Below, in pieces: positions 1 to 9,203 of a DNA stretch of 64,000 nt. Position 1 is the first letter of the stretch, and every line of letters starts with the position of its first letter. The DNA is from Catellatospora sichuanensis (GTDB lineage: Bacteria > Actinomycetota > Actinomycetes > Mycobacteriales > Micromonosporaceae): assembly GCF_007483665.1 (NCBI RefSeq), contig NZ_ML660188.1, positions 253,105 to 317,104 of the forward strand. Reading direction: 5' to 3'. The notes beneath the pieces were generated by a model. The model did no database searches. It was not told the origin of the DNA and saw only the letters and a list, made by a program, of their open reading frames with translations. Both the position numbers and the translations under genes were made by a program.

Positions 1-2098
1 GCGCGTCGACCAGGGGCCCCAGCGCCCCGACCGTGTGATCGGCGGCTACGACGGCGACGCTGCCCTCACGCGGAGCGGTGCGTGCGGCCTCACGCACCGC
101 CGCAGCGAGGTCGTCGACCTGCCGCACCGAGAGTTCGCCGCCGGGCCGGTACGACTGTGTCGGCGCGATGCCCGGGGCCAGCATCCGGGCCGCGTAGTCC
201 GCGAGGACCTGCGGCACCCGGTAGCCGGTGCGCAGGTCGAGCATCCGCGAGTCCCGCCGGTCGAGCCGGGCCAGCAGCTCCTGCCACGACGCGGCGGCCA
301 GCGGATGGGTCGCCTGGCCCAGATCGCCGACGATCGTCATCGAGGCGTACGCCGCCCGGCGCGCGATCATGCGGCACTCCATCGGTGACAGATCCTGGGA
401 CTCGTCGAGGATCACGTGCGCGTAGTCGTCCCAGGTGGCCGGTTCATCCTCCGGCTCGGGGACCGGCAGCGGCTCGGCGAGCACCGGCACGTAGGCGTCC
501 TCGCCGTACGGGTCGTAACCGTCGATCCAGCTGACCACCTGGTGTCCTTCGCGCAGGATGATCGCGGCGGCCCAGCGCTGCGCGGCGGCGGTCGCGTCGT
601 TGTCGATCGCCTGTCCGGCGACGGCCATGGGGGTGGGCAGTCCGGGCGCGTACAGGCTCCAGCCGTCGTGCAGCCCGCAGCTGAGCGCGAAGGTGTCCAC
701 CGGCTGCGGGCCCATGGTCAGTTCCCGCAGCCGGGCCGGCTCGGCTCGGGCCGCGGGGGCGGCGGGCGGTTCGCCGAGCAGTTCGGTGAGTTCGTCGAGC
801 AGCGGCACGTCGTCGATCGACCAGTCGGCGCCGCCGCGGTACGACGCGGCCAGGGTCTCGGCCGCGCCGTCGCCCAGCACGCCGCGGACCCGGTCGGCGT
901 CGCCGAGCCACGCCAGCACGTCCGGCGGACTCAGCCGGGGCCACCACGCGACGAGGAAGCGCCGGAACTCGGAGCGGTCGCCGACATCGTCGACGAAAAG
1001 TTCCCGGTCCAGGTGCTCGCCCTCGACCTCCGCCCACAGCGCTTCCAGCAGCGCCTTCGCGGCGACGGGCCGGGCGGTGTTGGGCAGTGTGCTGCTCGCC
1101 GTGGCCATGGTGCGCACCCGCTCGCGCACTGCGGACAGTTCGGCGGACCCGAGCTTCAGGACCTGGCCCGCGTACACCAGTTTGAGCTGGTCCGGCGCGG
1201 TCGGCGGGGCCTGCCAGATCAGCTCCCCCAGCACCGCGTCCATGCGGGTGCTGCCCTTGATCTCGGCCACCGGCGCGGGATCGCGGCGAGTGGCGGTCAC
1301 GCCCTCGACGAGTTCGCCGATGGCGCGCAGGTGGATGCTGTCCTCACCGAGGGCGGGCAGCACGCGGCTGATGTAGTTGGTGAAGACCGTGGAGGGTCCG
1401 ACGACCAGGACCCGGCCGTCGGCGAACCGGCCCCGGTCGGTGTAGAGCAGATACGCGGCGCGGTGCAGCGCCACCTGAGTCTTGCCGGTGCCGGGCCCGC
1501 CGGTGATGAGCGTGACGCCGCGGGCGGGTGCCCGGATCGCCTCGTCCTGCTCGCGTTGGATGGTGGTCACGATGTCGCGCATCTGCGGGCCGCGGGCGCG
1601 CTGCAGTGCCGCGAGCAGCGAACCTTCACCCAGTACGCGCAGCTCGCCGGCGTCGTCCGGGCACAGCAGGTCGTCGTCGAGGTCGACGACGTCGCGGCCG
1701 CGGCTGATGATGACGCGGCGGCGGACGACGCCGAGCGGTTCGCCGGGCGTCGCCCGGTAGAACGCCGCCGCGGCGGGCGCCCGCCAGTCGATCAGGAGCG
1801 GTTCCCGGTCTTCGTCGCGAATGCCGAGCCGCCCGATGTGGTAGGTCTCGCCGTCGTCGAAGTCGAGGCGGCCGAACACGAGGCCTTCGGCTTCAGCGTC
1901 CAGCGCGCGCAGCTTGCCCGCCGCGTGGTGGACCATCGCGTCGCGTTCCACGAGTCCGCCGGCCGGTCCGGCGGCGGCCCGCCCGTGGCCCTCGCGGGCC
2001 AGCTGTCGGGCCTGGGCGCGCATGGCGTCGGCGCGGTCGTAGACCCGGTCGACGACCTGCTGCTCGCCGGCGATCTCCTGGGTTCTTGCGTCAGGCAC
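1..2098 (-). CDS. helR: HelR-type RNA polymerase recycling ATPase (UvrD/Rep-like helicase fold), 3' end cut by the window
   Basis: The minus strand stays open from a GTG start at 2098 to the window edge, giving 699 residues without the C-terminus. GGGGAG lies 5 nt before the GTG. Visible features are an N-terminal coiled region, Walker A GGPGTGKT at residues 200-207, and late SF1 helicase motifs such as LDESQD and VGDLGQATHP. The layout matches the actinobacterial HelD/HelR family, which releases stalled RNA polymerase and, in HelR members, displaces rifampicin. That role is family knowledge; here it is inferred from motifs. The long plus-strand frames over the gene are antisense shadows. I see no convincing rifampicin-associated element upstream. 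Confidence 0.85.
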   Translation of the reverse strand, partial: MPDARTQEIAGEQQVVDRVYDRADAMRAQARQLAREGHGRAAAGPAGGLVERDAMVHHAAGKLRALDAEAEGLVFGRLDFDDGETYHIGRLGIRDEDREPLLIDWRAPAAAAFYRATPGEPLGVVRRRVIISRGRDVVDLDDDLLCPDDAGELRVLGEGSLLAALQRARGPQMRDIVTTIQREQDEAIRAPARGVTLITGGPGTGKTQVALHRAAYLLYTDRGRFADGRVLVVGPSTVFTNYISRVLPALGEDSIHLRAIGELVEGVTATRRDPAPVAEIKGSTRMDAVLGELIWQAPPTAPDQLKLVYAGQVLKLGSAELSAVRERVRTMATASSTLPNTARPVAAKALLEALWAEVEGEHLDRELFVDDVGDRSEFRRFLVAWWPRLSPPDVLAWLGDADRVRGVLGDGAAETLAASYRGGADWSIDDVPLLDELTELLGEPPAAPAARAEPARLRELTMGPQPVDTFALSCGLHDGWSLYAPGLPTPMAVAGQAIDNDATAAAQRWAAAIILREGHQVVSWIDGYDPYGEDAYVPVLAEPLPVPEPEDEPATWDDYAHVILDESQDLSPMECRMIARRAAYASMTIVGDLGQATHPLAAASWQELLARLDRRDSRMLDLRTGYRVPQVLADYAARMLAPGIAPTQSYRPGGELSVRQVDDLAAAVREAARTAPREGSVAVVAADHTVGALGPLVDA

Positions 2099-2467
2099 AG
2101 TGCTCCCCGATGAGTGGGCAATGGGGTTGAGTGACGAGCATATGTGCGGCTCAGCGGACAAAGATCGTCATTCGGGCTGATTCGATACGGGCCATGCGTC
2201 GGTTAGACTTGAACCGCGGGAGGGACAAGCGAAGAGCTTGTACACCTCCCGTCGCTGTATCCGGTGACGCGCCTCGGACAGCGCGGGCAGGGCGCGCCGG
2301 GCCTCGTGGTGTCGAACCACGCCAGGGTGCACAGCCTCGCCGATAATCATTTCCGTGAATATTTCCATCGGGGCGCTCTGCCGCTAAGGTCAGGACACCG
2401 ATTGAGGATCTTTCGGTCGGCAGCGCGGAAATCACGCGCAATCATGGGGAACCGGAGGGGTGGGCAG
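2099..2467. other. Divergent intergenic region between helR and the winged-helix regulator
   Basis: No credible gene is seen. The stretch carries two inverted repeats: ACAAGC/GCTTGT with a 5-nt spacer at 2225-2241, and CGTGGT/ACCACG around GTCGA at about 2305-2321. Local AT content is higher near 2340-2370. One is a possible regulatory site and the other a possible RNA hairpin; neither matches a motif I can name. Confidence 0.5.
2362..2390 (+). promoter_or_regulatory. Possible housekeeping-type promoter for the winged-helix regulator
   Basis: TTTCCA at 2362-2367 and TAAGGT at 2385-2390 are 17 nt apart, a plausible -35/-10 pair. The following GTCAGGACA (2389-2397) also occurs at 7730-7738 upstream of the paralogous regulator, although there without an obvious -10. 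Prediction by eye only. Confidence 0.3.
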
Positions 2468-2983
2468 ATGCGGGGAATCCCGGTCGCCTCGCTGGTCATC
2501 GGCATCGCGTCCTCGCCGGCCGAACGCCGCCACCTGGCCCGGACGCTCGGCGGGAGCCCCGCCCTGCTGATCGTGTCCAGCGTCGAGCAGGCCCGCGAGT
2601 TCCTCGGCGTTACCGAGAAACCCCCGGTCACCACCGTGCCGCCACTCGCAAGGACCGCGACAGCGCACGCCGCGGAGCCCGCGCCGGCGGTGCCCTCGAC
2701 TCACCTGGCTGTCGACTCCGACCGGCGGGTGCTGTGCTGGCGCGGCCGGGAGGTCGGCCTGACCCGCCTGGAACACGCCTTCCTGATCTGTCTGACCGAG
2801 ACGCCCGGCCAGGTCTGGACCTACGAGCGGCTGCACCTCGAGGTGTGGGGCAACAAGCACCTGGGCCGCGGCTCCGACATGCATTCGGTGGTGCGGCGGG
2901 TGCGGCGCAAACTCGCCCGGCTGAACGCCTCGGTGACCGTCCACGCGGTCCGCGGGGTCGGTTTCCGGCTCGCCCCGGTCTGA
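2468..2983 (+). CDS. Receiver-less winged-helix (OmpR/PhoB-type) regulator, paralog 1
   Basis: 171 residues. The C-terminal half (about 75-171) is a Trans_reg_C winged helix with a recognition-helix segment SDMHSVVRRVRRKL and the terminal wing AVRGVGFRL. The N-terminal part is not a receiver domain: it has no phosphoacceptor Asp pattern, but carries a short IASSPAERRHLARTL block that the regulator at 7783-8310 shares. ATG 2468 was chosen because GGAGGGG lies just upstream; ATG 2444 in the same frame would add 8 residues. It converges on the large subtilisin gene. Target genes are unknown; the flanking protease is the obvious candidate. Confidence 0.8.
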   Translation: MRGIPVASLVIGIASSPAERRHLARTLGGSPALLIVSSVEQAREFLGVTEKPPVTTVPPLARTATAHAAEPAPAVPSTHLAVDSDRRVLCWRGREVGLTRLEHAFLICLTETPGQVWTYERLHLEVWGNKHLGRGSDMHSVVRRVRRKLARLNASVTVHAVRGVGFRLAPV

Positions 2984-3032
2984 CCGCCGCGCGGGACGCC
3001 GCGTCCGTCCCCAGGTGTCGCCGACACCGGAC

Positions 3033-3075
3033 ATGGTCCGGCCCGCCTGGTCGTCGACCAGGCGGGCCGGATCAC
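3033..3075. terminator. Bidirectional hairpin between the convergent regulator and protease genes
   Basis: Bases 3037-3053 and 3055-3071 are perfect inverted repeats of 17 bp around a single central base, extended outward by a G-T wobble and two more pairs. It sits between the stop at 2983 and the protease stop at 3090. There is no U-tract on either strand, as is common for actinobacterial terminators. Confidence 0.75.
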
Positions 3076-3089
3076 CTAGCGGTCAGGCG

Positions 3090-6000
3090 TCAACACCGGA
3101 TGGGAGACAAGGCGAAGTCCTCCACCGTGGGTGTGGTGGTGTTGATCCTCGTCTGACGGGTCTGGGGCTTCCAGCCGTCCTTGGCGACGATCAACGTCAG
3201 CGGGTTGTTGCGGCGGTCCATCCAGTAGGCGTACTTGCCCTGGGCGTCGGTGGCGAAGGTCCACGAGTTCGCCCACGAGTCGACCTGGACCACCGCGCCG
3301 ACGATCGGCGAGCCGACGCCCTGGCAGCTGGTCCCGGTGACCGTGCCCAGCAGCTTGCCCCAGGTCTTCGGAGGCGTCACGGTCATCGTGACGGCCACCG
3401 GCGACACCGGGTAGGGCGTGTTCTCCTTGATCCCGACCGAGGCGGTGTAGGTGCCGGGCTGGTCGACGTTCGCCGTCATCGTGACGGTGACGGTGACCTT
3501 CGCGCCCGGTGCCAGCGTGACGGCGGTCTTGTCGACCGTAAGCCAGCTGACGTCGGCGGCGGCCGCGGCGCAGCCCTCGAGCCCCGGCAGCACCTCGCTG
3601 TCGGGCATCGCACTGAAGTTGCCCGACGAACCGCCGATCTTGTAGAAGCCGCACGCCGCGCCGCCGCGGTAGCGGGCGGTGTTGGCGTTGGGCAGGTTGG
3701 ACCACGACCCGGTGGCCGGGTCGTAGGCGAAGCCGGCGTTGGTGATGGCCCCGCCCTGCGAGCCGCCGACGACCAGCAGCTTGCCGCTGGCGACGGCGAA
3801 GGAGCTGGCCCAGCTGTCGGTCGGCGCGTCGGCGATGGCCGTCCAGCTGTCGGCACCCGGGTCGTAGGCGTAGCCGGCCTTCTGCGCGGCGGTTCCGTCG
3901 TTGCCGCCGGTGCAGTAGACCGTGCCGTCGATCCCGCCGCAGGAGGCGAACGCCACCGACTTCGGGTAGTCGGCCACGGCCGTCCAGGTGTCGGTGGCCG
4001 GGTCGTAGCGGACGACGTCGTTCGACATCGGGGTGCAGGCGGCGGTGGTGCAGCCGCCGATGGCGTACAGCTTGCCGTCGGCTACCGCCTGCCCGGCCGC
4101 GGACCGCGGCGCGGGGTTGTCGGCCTTCTCCGTCCAGGCGTTCGCCGCCGGGTCGTACGACCAGGTGGTGGCATCGGGGCCGGCATCGCCCCAGCCGCCG
4201 GTCGCGATGATCTTCCCGCCGACCACGCCCACCGCCATGGCGTTGCGGGCGCCGGGCAGGTCGGCGATCGCCGTCCAGGTCTGGGCGACCGGGTCGTAGA
4301 CGAAGTTCTTCGTCGTGGAATCAGTGCCGTTGCTACCCGCGATCGAGTACACCTTGCCGTCGAGGGTCACCACCCGGTTGTCCATCACGTTCGCCGGGTA
4401 GTCGGCGATGTCCGTCCAGGGTTCGGCCTGGGGGCCGACCGCGGGGGACGCCGCGTTCGAAGACTTGCCGGACGACTTCGCGGCGAACGACGTCGGCGCG
4501 TCGAGCCGCTGCTCAGGAGCCCCGGCACTGCCGAGAACCTCCTGCTTGGTGGTACGTGACCCGTCGGCCCGGAGCAGTTCGAATCCGCCCTCGCGCTCAC
4601 TGAACTCGACCTCGACCGGCGCACCGCCGGTGTTGGTCACCGTGAACGTCTTGGCGGCCGTGCCGGTCGGCATCTGGACCGTGGCGCTCAGCGCGACCGG
4701 AGCCACCTTCAGCCGGCCGGCCGCGAGCTGGTAGTTCGCCGCGGTCGCCCAGTCGGGCTGCACGTCGACCTGCTTGCTCTGGCTGACGTAGTTGCCGGCC
4801 CGCGCGGTGAACGGGTGCGTGCCGGTCAGCGACGAGAACAGCCAGTAGAAGCCGTCCTCCAGCGCCGGGTCGTCCGGTGTGGCCGCGGTGACGGCCTTCT
4901 CCGACGGCCGGGCGTCGCTGGTGACCGTCGCGCCGTTGACATAGCTGTTGTCGTTCTTGTCACGGACGTTGCCGACCACCAGGCCGCCGTCGACCGGAGC
5001 GCAGGTGACCTGGCTGCCGATCAGCACGTTGTCGACCTCCCACCACCACTCGTACGACGCGTCGTAGTAGTGGAAGCGGACCTGGACCTGGGCCTTGCCC
5101 GCGGCCTGCGGGATCGGGAGCTCGGTCGTGCGCGGCCCGCGGAAGTCGGCCGCCTGCCGGAGCACGTTCGTCCAGGTGGCACCGCCGTCGAGGCTGAGGT
5201 CGACGTCGGCCCGGTCCGAGCCCAGATGGTTGAAGTCCTGGTTGAACCGGATGACCGGAGCCGTGACGGCCGTCAGGTTGACCACGGGGCTGACCAGTGA
5301 GGTGTCCTGCGCCCCGCCGAGCCCGTAGTCGTCACTGTCGATCATGGCGAAGTTGCCGCTGCCGCCGGTGAGGTTGCCGCGGTTGCCGTCGTCGGTGAAC
5401 TTCCACACCTGGCCGGTGCCCGCGTTGTCCACCACGGACCAGCCGGCCGGCACGGTCGTGCCGTCGAAGGTCTCGTACTCCCCGTCCGAGCCGAACCCGT
5501 AGCCGGGAGCCGCGGTACAGGTGGCGGCGTTCACCGGCACCGCGACGTTCGCGGTGACGTTGCCCGAACCGACCACGACCTGCTTGGTGACGGTCTGGTA
5601 GCCCGGATACAACGACTCGACCTTCAGGCTGTACGTCGCCCCGGCCGGGAGCTTGACGCTGTAGCGGCCGTTGACCGGAGTGGTGTGGTCGTAGACGCCG
5701 GACGGGCCCTCCACGGTGACCTTCGCGTACAGCGGCCAGCCGTGCCCGGAGCCGTCGGTGACCGAACCACTGACGTTCACGCTGGGCACCGGGCTCAGTG
5801 CCACGTCGACGGTCGTGGTCACGCCGTCGGTGACGGTCGCCGACCGCGTCACGCCGGTGTACCCGAACAGCGCGACCGCGACCTGGTAGTCACCGACCGG
5901 GAGCAGGGTCGAGAACTTGCCGTCCGCGCCCGTGGTCACCTCGCGGCCGACCGAGCCGGTGATGGTCACCGTCGCGCCGGCGAGCGGGCTGCCGGTGGAC

Positions 6001-7493
6001 GCGTCGGTGACGGTGCCGGCGAGGGTGCCGGTGTCGCCGATCGGGGCGGAGTTGAGCAGCACCAGGGCGTCCAGCCGGCCTTCGCCGTAGACGTTGTTGT
6101 CGGCCGCGGTGCCGCCGCACTGGGCGTCGGCCTTGTCGATCGCGGCGCCGTTGAGCAGCGCACGGGTCGCGTCGATGTCGCCGACCAGCGCCGGGGCCGC
6201 CGACCACAGCAGCGCGATCGCACCCGCAAGGTGCGGGGCGGCCATCGAGGTGCCGCTGATGCTGGCGTAGCCGTCGCCCGGCACGCTGGAGCGCACGTTC
6301 ACCCCGGGCGCGGAGATGTTGGGCTTGATCTCCCCGCTCTGCCCGGTGCCGCGGGACGAGAAGCCCGCGATGTTGTCGTTGACGTCGTACGCGCCGGTCG
6401 AGTAGTTGCTGATCCGGCTGCCCGGCGAGCCGCTGGTCTGGCACGCGGATCCGTTGTTGCCGTTGGACCAGGTGCCGAAGATGCCCGACGCGGCCCAGGC
6501 CAGCGTCACGTCCTCCATGAACGGGTCGTTGGAGGGCAACTCGCTTCCCCACGAGTTGTTGATGATGTTCGGGCGCTTGGCCGCGTTCGGGTTCTGGCCG
6601 TTGAGGTCGGTCGGCTCCAGCATCCACTCGCCGGAGGTGACCAGCGCGGCGTCGCTGGGGCAGCAGCCGTTCGCGGCTATCCACTTGACGCCGGGGGCGA
6701 CGCCGATCTGGTTCGCGCCGTCGGCCCCGGCCATGGTGCCCATGGTGTGGGTGCCGTGGCCGTCGTCGTCGCAGGGCGTGTCACAGGTGTCCGCCGCGTT
6801 GAACCAGTTGTAGTTGTGGTCGAACGTGCCGTCGCCGTTGTTGCCGCGGTAGGAGGCGACCAGCGCCGGGTGGTCGAACTGGACCCCGGTGTCGATGTTG
6901 GCGATGGTGACGCCCTCGCCCTTGACGCCGTACTGGGACCAGACGTCGTCGGCGTTGATGTTCGCGATGCCCCATTCGAGGGCGTTGACGGTCTGCTCAT
7001 CGGTGCCCTTGGTGGTCTCGGGCACCTTGTAGGCGATCGGGGCGTAGAGCCCCTCGACCTCGGCGTGCGCGGCGAACTTCTGCACCGTCGCCAGCGAACC
7101 GCTGCTCACCTTGATGGCGTTGGACGCCCAGAACGTCTGGTACTTCAGGCCCGCGGCGTCCAACTCGGCCCGGACCTTGGCCTGACTCTCGGCCGCGGTC
7201 TTGCGCAGGGCGTCCGCGACCGCGGTGCCGCGCTGGGTCCAGTCCTTGATGGCCTGGGCCTTGCTGAGGTCGGCCCGGTCGGTGAACCGGATCCAGAAGT
7301 CTCCCTCGCTCTTGGCCTGGAGCTGCTTGGCGAGCTCCGGTCGTATCTTGTCGCCTACTGCGGTTCCGGCCCCCGGCGCGGCCGACGCGCCGGAGCCGGC
7401 CGCGGCCACGCCTGTCGCGGCGAGGATCATCGCCGCACCGGCGCTGACCAGTGATCTGGCTGCGCGCCGCCGCCATGGTGGACGTCTGAACAT
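3090..7493 (-). CDS. Secreted S8 (subtilisin-like) peptidase with Kelch repeats
   Basis: 1467 residues from ATG 7493, with GGGAGG about 8 nt upstream; the open frame extends to 7640 but lacks a signal peptide at that start. Domains in order: signal peptide (about 1-38), I9-like propeptide (to about 160), S8 catalytic domain with Asp201 (IDTG), His246 (GHGTHT), an oxyanion Asn near 346 and Ser416 (SGTSMAAP). Then carboxypeptidase-regulatory-like beta-sandwiches, a MAM/jelly-roll-like module, a second such sandwich, about six Kelch-type repeats, a BACON-like module and a final beta-sandwich. All catalytic residues are intact, so it is probably active outside the cell. Substrate is unknown. Flanked by two paralogous winged-helix regulators. 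Confidence 0.9.
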   Translation of the reverse strand: MFRRPPWRRRAARSLVSAGAAMILAATGVAAAGSGASAAPGAGTAVGDKIRPELAKQLQAKSEGDFWIRFTDRADLSKAQAIKDWTQRGTAVADALRKTAAESQAKVRAELDAAGLKYQTFWASNAIKVSSGSLATVQKFAAHAEVEGLYAPIAYKVPETTKGTDEQTVNALEWGIANINADDVWSQYGVKGEGVTIANIDTGVQFDHPALVASYRGNNGDGTFDHNYNWFNAADTCDTPCDDDGHGTHTMGTMAGADGANQIGVAPGVKWIAANGCCPSDAALVTSGEWMLEPTDLNGQNPNAAKRPNIINNSWGSELPSNDPFMEDVTLAWAASGIFGTWSNGNNGSACQTSGSPGSRISNYSTGAYDVNDNIAGFSSRGTGQSGEIKPNISAPGVNVRSSVPGDGYASISGTSMAAPHLAGAIALLWSAAPALVGDIDATRALLNGAAIDKADAQCGGTAADNNVYGEGRLDALVLLNSAPIGDTGTLAGTVTDASTGSPLAGATVTITGSVGREVTTGADGKFSTLLPVGDYQVAVALFGYTGVTRSATVTDGVTTTVDVALSPVPSVNVSGSVTDGSGHGWPLYAKVTVEGPSGVYDHTTPVNGRYSVKLPAGATYSLKVESLYPGYQTVTKQVVVGSGNVTANVAVPVNAATCTAAPGYGFGSDGEYETFDGTTVPAGWSVVDNAGTGQVWKFTDDGNRGNLTGGSGNFAMIDSDDYGLGGAQDTSLVSPVVNLTAVTAPVIRFNQDFNHLGSDRADVDLSLDGGATWTNVLRQAADFRGPRTTELPIPQAAGKAQVQVRFHYYDASYEWWWEVDNVLIGSQVTCAPVDGGLVVGNVRDKNDNSYVNGATVTSDARPSEKAVTAATPDDPALEDGFYWLFSSLTGTHPFTARAGNYVSQSKQVDVQPDWATAANYQLAAGRLKVAPVALSATVQMPTGTAAKTFTVTNTGGAPVEVEFSEREGGFELLRADGSRTTKQEVLGSAGAPEQRLDAPTSFAAKSSGKSSNAASPAVGPQAEPWTDIADYPANVMDNRVVTLDGKVYSIAGSNGTDSTTKNFVYDPVAQTWTAIADLPGARNAMAVGVVGGKIIATGGWGDAGPDATTWSYDPAANAWTEKADNPAPRSAAGQAVADGKLYAIGGCTTAACTPMSNDVVRYDPATDTWTAVADYPKSVAFASCGGIDGTVYCTGGNDGTAAQKAGYAYDPGADSWTAIADAPTDSWASSFAVASGKLLVVGGSQGGAITNAGFAYDPATGSWSNLPNANTARYRGGAACGFYKIGGSSGNFSAMPDSEVLPGLEGCAAAAADVSWLTVDKTAVTLAPGAKVTVTVTMTANVDQPGTYTASVGIKENTPYPVSPVAVTMTVTPPKTWGKLLGTVTGTSCQGVGSPIVGAVVQVDSWANSWTFATDAQGKYAYWMDRRNNPLTLIVAKDGWKPQTRQTRINTTTPTVEDFALSPIRC

Positions 7494-7782
7494 CGGTGCT
7501 ACCTCCCTCAGAACGACCCAGAGTGAAACGAGCCATGGTGAGGGTGCAGGGGGAACCGTCGCGACGAAGCGAACCGACGAACCCCCTCCATGCCCACCCA
7601 ACAAAACCGCGCGGGTCACGCCGGTTGCCCGTTTGGACACTATGATCGAGCAGAAAGGACGATCAATAACTTGACGTGAGCAACTTGTCGCTAACGGTTG
7701 CCAGGTTGGCGACGCGCTTGCCCATCACTGTCAGGACAATGACGAGAGTGGGCGCAAGCCCACAGATCCCGGGCGGGTTGCG

Positions 7783-8310
7783 GTGACCGAGCACGAGGAA
7801 AGTACGGCGACGGGGTCCGATCCGGACGGCGGACCGTTCCCGCTGCTGATCGCGGTGGCGCCGTCGCCGGCCGAGCGGATCCGGCTCGCGGAGCGGCTGG
7901 ACGGCATCGCCCCGCTGCTGCTGGTGGCCGACCTCGACGAGCTGCGCCGGCTGATCGCGGCTCCGCAGCAGCGCGCCGAGACCGCGGCCGCGGCGGCCGA
8001 CACGTCGCTGGTCATCGACTCCGCCCGGTCCACGGCACGCTGCCGCAACCGCGAGATCGACCTGACCCGGCTCGAGCTCGACCTGCTGACCTGCCTGACC
8101 ATCGAGCCGGTCCGGGTCTGGAGCTACGCCGAACTGCACCGCTCGGTGTGGCAGGACGAGGGGCTCGACCGCAAGTCGGACGTGCAGTCCGTGGTCAAAC
8201 GGCTGCGGCACAAGCTGCGCGAGCTCGGCACCGGTGCCACCATCGACGCGGTGCGGGGAGTCGGGCTGCGGCTGACCGATCGCCGGCAACCGCGGATCGG
8301 GCGCGCCTGA
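7783..8310 (+). CDS. Receiver-less winged-helix regulator, paralog 2
   Basis: 175 residues from GTG 7783, without a strong ribosome binding site. Same architecture as the regulator at 2468-2983: an N-terminal VAPSPAERIRLAERL block, a linker, then a PhoB-type winged helix ending AVRGVGLRL. The two proteins can be aligned by eye almost throughout and are clearly paralogs. It is divergent from the subtilisin gene across a 289-bp gap, the best place for shared control. No receiver domain or phosphoacceptor is seen, so activity is probably controlled by something other than a cognate kinase. Confidence 0.8.
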   Translation: MTEHEESTATGSDPDGGPFPLLIAVAPSPAERIRLAERLDGIAPLLLVADLDELRRLIAAPQQRAETAAAAADTSLVIDSARSTARCRNREIDLTRLELDLLTCLTIEPVRVWSYAELHRSVWQDEGLDRKSDVQSVVKRLRHKLRELGTGATIDAVRGVGLRLTDRRQPRIGRA

Positions 8311-8470
8311 TTCCTGCCTTAATTGGGCAGCGTCGATGGCCGGTCGGATCCCCGACATTGCCGGTCCGCGCCGCCGGGCGGCCGGTGCTGGTCCGCCCGA
8401 AATCGGAGGTGCGGCCCGTTCATAGAATGGCGTTCGGCTGCCGCCGCAGCCCATACCGTCAGGAACGCCG

Positions 8471-9148
8471 ATGGTCGTTCGGAGAGTCGGCAGGCGACCA
8501 GCCGTCCCCACCGATGAGCAGATCCGGGAATTGCACGAACGGTTCGCGCCCACCCCGGAAGCCTTCGACCTCGTCTACACCCACTGCCGGATCGTCTGCG
8601 CGGTGGCAGAGCAGCTGCTCGACGGCCGACGCTCGGCGTACGACGTCGACCTCGTGCGGGCGGGCAGCCTGCTACACGACATCGGCGTCTACCGCCTGTA
8701 CGACACCCACGGCCGGCTCGACCACCGCAACTACGTCCGCCACGGGCTGCTCGGCCACGACCTGCTGCGCGAACTCGGCTTCCCGGAGGCGCTGTGCCGG
8801 TTCTGCTCCCGCCACACAGGCGTCGGGCTCACCCGCGAGGACGTGCTGCGTCAGCGGCTGCCCCTGCCCGCCGCCGACTACGTCGCCGAGACCGGCGAGG
8901 AGCAGCTCGTCATGTACGCCGACAAGTTCCACAGCAAGACGACCCCACCGAAGTTCGTGACCGCGGCCGCCTACACGGCCGATGTGCGCCGGTTCGGCGA
9001 GGACAAGGCCGACCGGTTCACCGCGATGGTGGCGCACTACGGCGAGCCGGACCTCACCCGGCTGGCAGACCAGCACCAGCACCCGCCGGCCGCTGACGGA
9101 GTTTCGCCACTCGGCGCAGGATCGCCACGGCCGCCCGGGCCGGACTGA
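8471..9148 (+). CDS. HD-domain metal-dependent phosphohydrolase
   Basis: 225 residues from ATG 8471. It carries a spaced HD signature: His38, His69-Asp70 (LLHDIG), His91/His96, His115 (CSRHTG) and Asp151 (YADKFH), the pattern of small HD hydrolases acting on nucleotides or phosphoesters with a bound divalent metal. The last 20 residues are Pro/Gly-rich and probably disordered. It stands alone; the 3' neighbour is a broken nucleotidyltransferase in the opposite direction. Substrate cannot be read from sequence. Confidence 0.8.
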   Translation: MVVRRVGRRPAVPTDEQIRELHERFAPTPEAFDLVYTHCRIVCAVAEQLLDGRRSAYDVDLVRAGSLLHDIGVYRLYDTHGRLDHRNYVRHGLLGHDLLRELGFPEALCRFCSRHTGVGLTREDVLRQRLPLPAADYVAETGEEQLVMYADKFHSKTTPPKFVTAAAYTADVRRFGEDKADRFTAMVAHYGEPDLTRLADQHQHPPAADGVSPLGAGSPRPPGPD

Positions 9149-9203
9149 GGTCCGTGGTATCCAGCGTGAACAGGTGCGGGTCGGACGGGACGTGCGCGTC
9201 GGT

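Noticed and set aside
416-2113. 565-codon plus-strand open frame
   Set aside because: Antisense shadow of helR: no family motifs, Arg/Gly-rich composition and no ribosome binding site, while the minus strand encodes a clear Walker A and helicase motifs.
2099-2330. Rifampicin-associated element upstream of helR
   Set aside because: The ACAAGC/GCTTGT repeat at 2225 does not match the 19-bp consensus I remember, and it lies nearer the divergent regulator than expected.
5685-7454. 589-codon plus-strand open frame opposite the subtilisin
   Set aside because: Composition is Val/Gly/Arg-rich with no domain; the opposite strand has an intact S8 catalytic triad.
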